Source: Pseudomonadota bacterium
GTDB lineage: Bacteria; Pseudomonadota; Gammaproteobacteria; Burkholderiales; SG8-39
Direction: 5' to 3'
Length of the DNA stretch: 9,875 nucleotides
NCBI GenBank assembly: GCA_021848555.1
Contig: JAJZUN010000068.1
Coordinates: forward strand, 1-9,875
The notes beneath the pieces were generated by a model that had not been told where the DNA came from, did not search any database, and saw nothing but the letters and a program-made list of their open reading frames with translations. The position numbers and the translations under genes were made by a program. Shown here piece by piece: positions 1 to 5,701 of this stretch. Each line of letters begins with the position of its first letter. The stretch's first letter is position 1.

Positions 1-681
1 GCGCGAGACGATCGGCCGCACATAGGAATTGACCACTGTCGTCTCGGTGCGCTCGTACTCGTACATCTCCGGCATCACCTCGGAGGAGATCGAAACCGGC
101 ATTCCGGGCAGCACCTCCTCCGCGATTTCCCGGACCCGCCGTTCGTGTGCGCCATTGGCGTAGGCGTTGAGCAGAGATACTGTCAGCGCTTCGATACCCT
201 TGTTGCGCAGCGAGGCCAAAGACTTGCGCAGCACGGCCTCGTCGAGCGGCGCGATAACATTGCCGCGCGCGTCCATCCGCTCATCGGCCTCGATCGTGTG
301 CTCCAACGGCGCCAGCAAAGGGCGCTTGTTGTAGATCACCCAGCCGCCCAGTCCGCCCGGCACATAGGAGCGCGCGATCTGCAGCACCTGCCGGTACCCC
401 ACGGTCGTGACCAAACCCACGCTGGCGCCCTTGCCTTCGAGAACGGTGTTGGTTGCGACGGTCGTCCCGTGCATCACATGCGTGATGCGCTGCGGGTCGA
501 TCTTGTTCTGCTCGCAGATCCGTGCAATGCCGTTCAGGACGCCAATGGATGAATCCTTTGGCGTTGACGGCACCTTGGCCGAATAGGTCTCGCCGGTCGA
601 TTCATCGATCAGCAGCAGGTCGGTAAAAGTTCCGCCGACGTCGACGCCCAGTCGATAGGTCGGCACTGCGGCTGTTGCCAT
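1..681 (-). CDS. HyuA-type hydantoinase/oxoprolinase, N-terminal part (cut by window edge)
   Basis: Reading leftwards from an ATG at 681, 227 codons stay open to the window edge, so this is the N-terminal third of a protein that is usually near 700 residues. The translation carries the ASKHA-type phosphate-binding motif DVGGTFTD (residues 14-21) and the family block HGTTVATNTVLEGKG (about residues 71-85), both typical of the HyuA/N-methylhydantoinase A/5-oxoprolinase family. Members use ATP to open cyclic amides such as hydantoins or 5-oxoproline, or act as subunits of acetone- and acetophenone-type carboxylases; they normally pair with a HyuB subunit, probably encoded beyond base 1. A GAGGAGA ribosome binding site lies at 688-694. 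The gene follows the CoA-transferase by 77 bases on the same strand, so the two probably form an operon. The substrate cannot be told from this fragment. Confidence 0.9.
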   Translation of the reverse strand, partial: MATAAVPTYRLGVDVGGTFTDLLLIDESTGETYSAKVPSTPKDSSIGVLNGIARICEQNKIDPQRITHVMHGTTVATNTVLEGKGASVGLVTTVGYRQVLQIARSYVPGGLGGWVIYNKRPLLAPLEHTIEADERMDARGNVIAPLDEAVLRKSLASLRNKGIEALTVSLLNAYANGAHERRVREIAEEVLPGMPVSISSEVMPEMYEYERTETTVVNSYVRPIVSR

Positions 682-758
682 CGCTTATCTCCTCGTACTT
701 GAAATCGCCGCGCAAAACCCGCGTCGCGTGCTCGCGCTTCCAATTGGAGCGGAGCGGC

Positions 759-1958
759 TCATCCGATCACCCCGTCGGCGCGCAGCCGCGCAATGCGCGC
801 GCCGTCGTAGCCGAGGAAGTCCCTCAGCACGGCATCCGTGTGCTCGCCCAGCCGCGGCGGCGTACCGTAGCTCGCCTCACCCGCTTCGGACAGCTTGATC
901 GGGTTGCCCGGCATCTGGATCACCTCGCCGTCGTGCAAGGCCACATCGACGACCATATGGCGGGCGCGGATTTGCGGATCCTCGAGCGCCTGCCTGAAAT
1001 CGTTGACGGGCGCGCAAGGAATGCGCGCGGCGCGCAGCTTGGCAAGCCAGTTTTCGGCGGTATCGGTCAGAAGCTCTTCCTGAATGACACGATTGATGAG
1101 TTCACGGTCCGCGAACCGCCCGGGCTGCTTGAGGTATGCCTCCTGGCGCAGTTCGGGGCGCGGCACCACCTCAAGAAACCTCTCGTAGAAAGCATCGCCG
1201 ATACAGGTGATGATGATGTAGCCGGTTCTAGTCTTGTAAGTGTTGTAGGGCACGTGAACAAAATGGCCGTTGCCGAGGCGCTCCGGTACGATGCCCGACA
1301 TCAAGTACATGGTCGCCATGTAGTTGAGCAGCGAGATCTGCGCGTCGAGCATCGAGACGTCGACATGCTGGCCGCAGCCGGATTGCTCCCGCGCCACCAG
1401 CGCCGCCAGCACGCCCATGGCGCCGAAGATGCCGCCGCCCAGATCGCCGATGGGGATGCCCGAACGAACCGGCGGGCTATCGGGAAACCCAGTGATCGAC
1501 ATGCCGCCGCCCATGCCCTGCACCACCTGGTCGAAAGCAGGCCGTTCCGGCTCGGGGCCGGTCTCGCCGAATCCAGTGACCGAGCAGGTAATGATGCGCG
1601 GGTTGATGACCGCCAGCTTCGCGTGATCGACCCCGAGCCGCTTGGTCACGCCGACGCCGAAGTTGTCGAAGACCACGTCCGCCTTGCGTACGAGGTCATA
1701 GAAAACCGCCCGTCCCGCCTCGGACTTCAGATCGACGCACACGCTCTCCTTGCTCCGGTTGAGCGTCAGAAAATAGGCGCCCATGCCTTGCCTGGAGTAT
1801 TCCTTGCTGCCGGCGAGCAACTTGCGCGTTCCCTCGCCGCCGCCGGGCGGCTCGATCTTGATGGTGCGGGCACCCAAGTCCGTTAACAGCATCGCCCCAT
1901 AGGGCCCGGACAGCATGTGGGTAAGGTCAAGAACGACCACGCTCTCCAGCGATTTCAC
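759..1958 (-). CDS. CaiB/BaiF family III CoA-transferase
   Basis: This 399-residue protein has the length and landmarks of family III CoA-transferases, which move CoA between carboxylic acids through an enzyme aspartyl-CoA anhydride. Seen in the sequence: the N-terminal VVVLDLTHMLSGPYGAMLL block (residues 7-25), LNRSKESVCVDL (66-77), the SVTGFGETGP block (126-135), and GIPIGDLGGG (167-176), whose D172 aligns with the catalytic aspartate of formyl-CoA transferase. The VSMLDA block (201-206) and ARIPCAPVND (311-320) are also family hallmarks. The start is a GTG at 1956-1958, preceded by an AAAGGGGGG ribosome binding site 9 bases upstream; no ATG fits as well. It leads a leftward operon with hyuA and is driven by a sigma-54 type promoter at 2021-2035. 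Substrate specificity (formyl, carnitine, succinyl, mesaconyl and others) is not readable from sequence alone. Confidence 0.92.
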   Translation of the reverse strand: MKSLESVVVLDLTHMLSGPYGAMLLTDLGARTIKIEPPGGGEGTRKLLAGSKEYSRQGMGAYFLTLNRSKESVCVDLKSEAGRAVFYDLVRKADVVFDNFGVGVTKRLGVDHAKLAVINPRIITCSVTGFGETGPEPERPAFDQVVQGMGGGMSITGFPDSPPVRSGIPIGDLGGGIFGAMGVLAALVAREQSGCGQHVDVSMLDAQISLLNYMATMYLMSGIVPERLGNGHFVHVPYNTYKTRTGYIIITCIGDAFYERFLEVVPRPELRQEAYLKQPGRFADRELINRVIQEELLTDTAENWLAKLRAARIPCAPVNDFRQALEDPQIRARHMVVDVALHDGEVIQMPGNPIKLSEAGEASYGTPPRLGEHTDAVLRDFLGYDGARIARLRADGVIG

Positions 1959-2020
1959 CAGTCAATACCCCCCTTTAATCCTTGGAATCGCATTGCATTA
2001 TTATTACAAAGCATAGTTAT

Positions 2021-2035
2021 GCAAGGTACATGCCA
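2021..2035 (-). promoter_or_regulatory. sigma-54 (-24/-12) promoter of the CoA-transferase operon
   Basis: Read on the reverse strand this is TGGCATGTACCTTGC. It matches the RpoN consensus TGGCACG-N4-TTGC at both the GG (-24) and GC (-12) doublets with exact spacing, deviating only at the weakly conserved sixth base. Transcription would begin near 2009, giving a leader of about 50 bases before the GTG at 1958. Its position beside a divergent sigma-54 activator gene supports the call independently. Confidence 0.8.
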
Positions 2036-2078
2036 TGTGCCAAATAAATAAGACATCTGTTTGATTTAAATGTCATTT

Positions 2079-2097
2079 AATATTCTTTACGAATATT
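2079..2097. repeat. perfect inverted repeat in the divergent promoter region
   Basis: AATATTC (2079-2085) and GAATATT (2091-2097) are perfect 7-base inverted arms with a 5-base spacer, in an AT-rich stretch unlike the surrounding GC-rich genes. It lies between the -24/-12 promoter and the candidate activator sites. It could be a protein-binding palindrome or part of a flexible segment that lets the activator loop onto the promoter. No known operator is assigned. Confidence 0.4.
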
Positions 2098-2122
2098 GCT
2101 GCAACAGCATCAAGGCAATAGC

Positions 2123-2170
2123 GTTTAATTGAAACATCTGGTAACGTTTCGTGAAACATAAGGTGAAACA
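2123..2170. promoter_or_regulatory. candidate activator binding cluster (TGAAACA half-sites)
   Basis: Three TGAAACA half-sites sit at 2130-2136, 2152-2158 and 2164-2170. Two of them form dyads: GTTTAATTGAAAC (2123-2135, one mismatched pair) and GTTTCGTGAAAC (2146-2157, perfect arms GTTTC/GAAAC). The dyad centres are about 22 bases apart, roughly two helical turns, so both face the same side of the helix. The cluster is about 90-150 bases upstream of the -24/-12 promoter, a normal place for an enhancer-type site. It is also just upstream of the regulator gene, so autoregulation is possible. Assignment to the neighbouring PrpR-like protein is inference. Confidence 0.55.
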
Positions 2171-2226
2171 CAGCCTGGCGGCCGAAACTGCCCGAGTCCT
2201 GTAACAAAAAAGAGAGGAAAATCCGG

Positions 2227-4218
2227 ATGCAAAAAGGCATCGTCTACGCTTCTCGCGCCGCCGCGGCGGATGCGCAACCAAGCATCAGGGTCATCAGCTA
2301 TACCGGCTTGAGCCGTCTTATCCACGCCGTGGTCCCCGAATACGAAGCGCGCGCCCATATCGAAATATCCGATGTCGTCTTCGACAACGCGGTCGCAATG
2401 GGGCACGAGCTGGAGCGCGACGGCAGCACGGATGTGATCATCAGCGCCGGCGCCAACGCGGCGATTCTGCGCTCTACGCTGTCGCTGCCGGTGGTGACGA
2501 TCAAGCCCAGCGGCTACGACGTGCTGCTCGCGCTGCTCAAGGCGCGGCGCTACGCCGAACGGGTGGGGATCGTCACCTTTAGGGAGCCGATCCCCGAAAT
2601 CGAGCAGGTCAAGGAAATGCTGCGCATCGAGGTATCGCAGCGCACCTACACGACGGTCGACGACGTGGCCGAGTGCTTTCGCGCGCTCGCCGACGCCGGA
2701 TTCAAGGTTATCGTCGGCTCCAGCCTGGTGGTCGACCTCGCAGAGCGCGCAGGTATCAAGGGCATCCTCGTCTATACCCCCGCATCGGTAAAACAGGCGA
2801 TCGAAGACGCGATTGAGATTGCCCGCGTCCAGCGCCTGGAAGCGCAGCGTTACGAACAGCTGAACGGCGTGTTGCGCCACTTGCACGAAGCGGTGCTCGC
2901 CGTGGACGCCAGAGAGCAGGTCATCGCCATCAATCCGCTGATGGAGCGGCTGATCGACAAGGCGGCCGATGAAGTGCTCGGCCACCGGCTTCAGGACGTC
3001 ATGACGGAACTCAACCTCGGCGCGGTGCTGGAAGGCCACGCGCAGGAGACCGGCGAGGTAGTGCTGATCAAAGGTCAGACTTACGCTGCCAACCGCATCG
3101 CGATCCGCGAGCACGGCAAAATTTCGGGCGCCCTGCTCACCCTACAGGACGCCGACACCATCCGGAAGGCCGACGGCAACATCCGCACCCAGCAACGCGT
3201 CCGTCAGTTCGCCGCCCGCTACCGCTTCCAGCAGATCCTGGGAAGCAGCCCCGCATTCCAGCGCGCCTTGCGCGCTGCGGAACGCTATGCGCGAACCGAT
3301 TCGACCATTCTGATCACCGGTGAAAGCGGCACCGGCAAGGAGCTGTTCGCGCAGGCGATCCACAATGCGAACCAGCGCCGCGGGCATCCATTCGTCGCAA
3401 TCAACTGCGCCGCCCTCCCGGAATCGCTGCTGGAAAGCGAGCTGTTCGGCTACGAAGAAGGCGCCTTCACGGGATCGCGCAAGGGCGGAAGGCCAGGGTT
3501 GTTCGAAACGGCGCACACGGGGACAATTTTTCTCGATGAGATCGGCGACATGCCGCTGTCCCTTCAGACCCGGCTGTTGCGGGTTCTACAGGAAAAGGAG
3601 GTAGTGCGACTGGGCGGCGCCCGCCCGGTGCCCGTGGACGTGCGCGTCATCGCCGCCACTCACAGGGATCTGGCCGATCTGGTCGAGCAGGGGAAATTCC
3701 GCTCCGATCTCTACTATCGGCTCAATATCCTCCGGCTGCACCTGCCCCCGCTGCGGGAACGGCCGGAAGATGTACCACCGCTTGCGCTGCAATTGCTTCA
3801 CGCCTCACTGCGGCGGCTCGGCTCCAGCCTCCCCGCCGACCAGGTGTTGGCGCCTCTAATGCCCGTTCTGCGCTCTTACGCTTGGCCTGGCAATGTTCGG
3901 GAACTGGAAAATATCGCGGAAAGGATCGCGGCCATGCTGTGCGAATACGGTTGCCCATCGACGATCGATTACGGGGTCATCAGCGACGAACTCCCCGAGC
4001 TCTTCCCCCGACCGGAAACCATTGCTCGCGATGAAAGCGCAGACCTACCGGCAACAGCTTTGGACGATGCAGCCGTCCTTGGCGCGATCACGCGCGCCGG
4101 AGGAAACCGGCAAGCGGCAGCTCAACTGCTCGGCGTCAGCCGAACCACTTTGTGGCGCCGCATGCGGTTGCTGACCGATCCTATTCGAGAAACTGAGCGG
4201 GAAACTCCACATCTATAG
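2227..4218 (+). CDS. PrpR-like sigma-54-dependent transcriptional activator
   Basis: This 663-residue protein has the order sensor, PAS, AAA+, DNA-binding. Residues 1-200 resemble the PrpR N-terminal sensor domain, which in PrpR responds to 2-methylcitrate. Residues about 208-315 look like a PAS domain (LRHLHEAVLAVDAREQVIAIN). The sigma-54 ATPase module runs from about 333 to 570, with Walker A GESGTGKE (365-372), the sigma-54 contact loop GAFTGS (412-417), Walker B GTIFLDEIGDM (432-442), FRSDLYYRLN (491-500) and WPGNVRELEN (553-562). A Fis-type helix-turn-helix ends the protein (about 624-648, GNRQAAAQLLGVSRTTLWRR). The ATG is preceded by AGAGAGGAAA about 6 bases upstream. It is transcribed divergently from the CoA-transferase/hyuA operon, which it probably activates. 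Without any prp genes alongside, a ligand other than 2-methylcitrate is likely, but this is inference. Confidence 0.93.
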   Translation: MQKGIVYASRAAAADAQPSIRVISYTGLSRLIHAVVPEYEARAHIEISDVVFDNAVAMGHELERDGSTDVIISAGANAAILRSTLSLPVVTIKPSGYDVLLALLKARRYAERVGIVTFREPIPEIEQVKEMLRIEVSQRTYTTVDDVAECFRALADAGFKVIVGSSLVVDLAERAGIKGILVYTPASVKQAIEDAIEIARVQRLEAQRYEQLNGVLRHLHEAVLAVDAREQVIAINPLMERLIDKAADEVLGHRLQDVMTELNLGAVLEGHAQETGEVVLIKGQTYAANRIAIREHGKISGALLTLQDADTIRKADGNIRTQQRVRQFAARYRFQQILGSSPAFQRALRAAERYARTDSTILITGESGTGKELFAQAIHNANQRRGHPFVAINCAALPESLLESELFGYEEGAFTGSRKGGRPGLFETAHTGTIFLDEIGDMPLSLQTRLLRVLQEKEVVRLGGARPVPVDVRVIAATHRDLADLVEQGKFRSDLYYRLNILRLHLPPLRERPEDVPPLALQLLHASLRRLGSSLPADQVLAPLMPVLRSYAWPGNVRELENIAERIAAMLCEYGCPSTIDYGVISDELPELFPRPETIARDESADLPATALDDAAVLGAITRAGGNRQAAAQLLGVSRTTLWRRMRLLTDPIRETERETPHL

Positions 4219-4315
4219 CACAGCGCAGGCGCCGCGAGTGGCAAGCGGTTTGGTGTCCAGTCTCCATCTAGCGCACCGCGTCGCAGAGGGCACGCGTGCT
4301 CAGGTTTTGTTTTCT

Positions 4316-4344
4316 GGCCCAATGGTCAAACCATCTGGCCTTTT
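4316..4344 (+). terminator. probable Rho-independent terminator of the activator gene
   Basis: A hairpin forms from GGCC (4316-4319) and ATGGT (4322-4326) pairing with ACCAT (4330-4334) and GGCC (4337-4340). It has a CAA loop and a 2x2 internal mismatch, and is followed directly by TTTT (4341-4344). It lies about 100 bases after the activator's stop codon. The short T run keeps confidence moderate. Confidence 0.45.
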
Positions 4345-4493
4345 CATGCGGCCGGTCAGCGCCGCATCCGCCGTTGTCCAATTGCCCGCGATTCCCGGCG
4401 AACTGACCCTGGCGGCCGGAAGATGCACGAAATCCACCGTGATGCCGTCCTTTCATTGACCAATTATGTCAACACTTGATTCGTAGGTAGCTT
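4345..4493. other. intergenic stretch with one small inverted repeat
   Basis: Between the activator's terminator-like hairpin and the Nudix fragment I see no convincing gene. Short open frames on both strands here resemble no family I know. TTGAC (4456-4460) and GTCAA (4468-4472) form a 5-base inverted repeat 22 bases before the Nudix GTG. TTGACC could serve as a -35 box, but no good -10 box follows at the proper distance. Confidence 0.35.
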
Positions 4494-4727
4494 GTGAAAT
4501 ACTGTGCCAAATGCGGCGCGGAACTGATCCTCGGTACCGAGTCCGGGCGAGAGCGACCCATCTGCCCGCGCTGTGGCTTTATCGTCTATCGGAATCCGGT
4601 GCCGGTCGTCGCCGTCCTCGCCACGCGTGAAGACAAGCTACTGCTCGTTCACCGACTCAATCCGCCTCTAGCCAATTACTGGGCGCCTTCTGGCAGGCCG
4701 AGGAGCCGGGCGACCAGGAGCCGGTGA
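4494..4727 (+). pseudogene. zinc-ribbon Nudix hydrolase, 5' fragment
   Basis: The frame opens at a GTG (4494) after a weak TAGGTAG binding site. It encodes a four-cysteine zinc ribbon (C4, C7, C24, C27: YCAKCG and ICPRCG), then VYRNPVPVVAVLATREDKLLLVHR, the first strand pair of a Nudix fold. Family similarity stops at about residue 67 (NYWAPSG, near base 4692). The rest, to the TGA at 4727, is unrelated, arginine-rich out-of-frame sequence, and the catalytic Nudix box (GX5EX7REUXEEXGU) is missing. The break coincides with the 3' end of the helix-turn-helix relic on the other strand. The product, if made, cannot be an active hydrolase. Intact relatives hydrolyse nucleoside diphosphate derivatives. 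Confidence 0.75.
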
Positions 4728-5068
4728 TTCCGATACAAAATCACGCCACCTCGCTCCCAGTCTCCCCACGTCCCCTGATCAACCCCAAGCTGCCGGGCGG
4801 CTTCCTTAATTGACCAGCCCATCGCCCGGCGTTTGGCGAGTAGGCGCTCAGGAATGTTCTTCGGCTCCGGGAAGGGGTCATAGCCCAAGAACCGTATAAT
4901 GGTGGGCATGGACTCAATCGGCGGCGCGGTGTGGTCTTTCTCCCGGTTCAGAACCGTTCAGGGGTTGACGCCCAGTCGCTCGGCGACTTGCCTCGGGATC
5001 AGCCACAGTTCCAGCCGTCGCTTCCTCACGTGCTCTCCCAAGGTCTGCGGCTCAAAATCCGTTTCCTT
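4676..5068 (-). pseudogene. decayed double helix-turn-helix DNA-binding protein
   Basis: Reading leftwards, two XRE-like helix-turn-helix segments lie in one frame. The first is LGEHVRKRRLELWLIPRQVAERLGVNP (codons from about 5041). The second is PERLLAKRRAMGWSIKEAARQLGVDQGTWGDWERG, reached through the linker MPTIIRFLGYDPFPEPK. An in-frame TGA at 4958-4960 interrupts the end of the first domain, where relatives read on through TVLNWE-like residues; here it is followed by TVLNRE. The second domain alone could still be made as a 77-residue protein from the ATG at 4909. It ends at a TAA (4676) that belongs to the adjoining Nudix sequence, so the true 3' end is lost too. I recall this two-domain family as common in proteobacterial accessory DNA. 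Its role is unknown to me. Confidence 0.65.
4862..4999 (-). repeat. dispersed repeat, copy A (better preserved)
   Basis: This segment of the helix-turn-helix relic aligns with 7571-7702 in the same orientation. By hand I count about four fifths of bases identical over the central part. Shared features include the CATAGCCCAAGA and CGTATAATGG blocks and CCGTTCAGGGG, which contains the same internal stop codon. The ATG-to-TGA distance is identical in both copies. Confidence 0.85.
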
Positions 5069-5089
5069 GGTTTCAGTGCCTTAAGCGTG

Positions 5090-5584
5090 ATGGGCGCGAA
5101 TTACAAGAGAGCAACGCGTCCCTGCCCTTGCGGCTATCTCGGGCATTACAACGGCCGCTGTCGCTGCACGCCGGATCAGGTGGCGCGCTATCGCGGCAAG
5201 ATATCCGGCCCGCTGCTCGACCGCATCGACATCCATTTGGAGGTGCCTGCCGTTCCGCAGGAGGATTTGCTGCGCCAGACGGCGGGCGAAGCGAGCGGTG
5301 CGGTGCGCAAGCGCGTCGCCGCGGCGCGCCAGGTGCAGATCGTACGCCAGGGCAAGAGCAACAGCGCACTCGGCACGCGCGAAATCGACCGCTGGTGCCG
5401 GCCGCAGGCGGCGGCCGAAGACTTGCTGCGTCAGGCGATCACGCGGCTGAATCTGTCGGCCCGCGCCTACCATCGCGTGCTGAAACTCGCGCGAACCATC
5501 GCCGATCTCAGCCGAAGCGAAACGATAGCGGCGGCCCATGTGGCTGAGGCGATCCAATATCGCAAGCTCGATCGTAGGGTTTAG
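5090..5584 (+). pseudogene. comM: ComM/YifB Mg-chelatase-like ATPase, C-terminal fragment
   Basis: The frame encodes the last third of ComM (YifB), a hexameric AAA+ helicase that promotes branch migration during natural transformation. Visible are the cysteine motif PCPCGYLGH with CRCTPDQ, then RYRGKISGPLLDRIDIHLEVP, and the C-terminal LSARAYHRVLKLARTIADLSRSETIAAAHVAEAIQYRKL helical block ending at a normal stop. About 158 residues remain of a protein normally near 500. The N-terminal Lon-like domain and the Walker A and B motifs are absent. Similarity begins at about base 5111 (ATRPCPCG where relatives read AMNPCPCG). Everything upstream in the frame is antisense to the helix-turn-helix relic, so the gene was cut by whatever placed that relic here. 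No ATPase activity is expected. Confidence 0.85.
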
Positions 5585-5701
5585 AGACCGGGTTATCTCT
5601 TTCCCGCGGCTGCAACAGCGGCTCCTCCTTGGCGTATCAGCGATCTGCAACGGGAGCCGGACCATCGACCGGGGTGCTCTTATGTGTAAGATGGACGCAG
5701 A
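5585..5701. other. spacer before the second CoA-transferase
   Basis: These 117 bases must hold the promoter of the downstream gene if it is not co-transcribed with the ComM fragment. I see only a weak 5-base hairpin (AGAGA 5583-5587 / TCTCT 5596-5600) directly after the ComM stop, followed by TTCCC. No clear -35/-10 or -24/-12 pair is present. Confidence 0.3.

Noticed and set aside
675..1886. A 403-codon open frame on the forward strand
   Set aside because: It is antisense to the CoA-transferase at 759-1958, has no family resemblance, and follows from the high GC content and codon pattern of the true gene.
2174..2190. TGGCGGCCGAAACTGC as a second sigma-54 promoter for the activator gene
   Set aside because: The GG-to-GC spacing is one base too long and the TTGC block is imperfect, so RpoN binding is unlikely.
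2125..3114. A 329-codon open frame on the reverse strand
   Set aside because: It lies antisense to the sensor and PAS part of the activator, whose domains are clear, and shows no recognisable motif.
4238..4459. Small open frames on both strands after the activator gene
   Set aside because: They lack a good ribosome binding site and any motif I recognise, and one overlaps the terminator-like hairpin.
4896..4901. TATAAT in copy A (also in copy B at 7605-7610) as a rightward promoter
   Set aside because: No -35 hexamer stands 16-18 bases upstream in either copy. The bases are accounted for as the coding start of the helix-turn-helix protein (the Ile-Ile-Arg codons) read on the other strand.
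5048..5060. CTCAAAATCC in copy A as a second IS30-like end
   Set aside because: Only about ten bases match the end near 7458, and they are explained as codons of the first helix-turn-helix segment.
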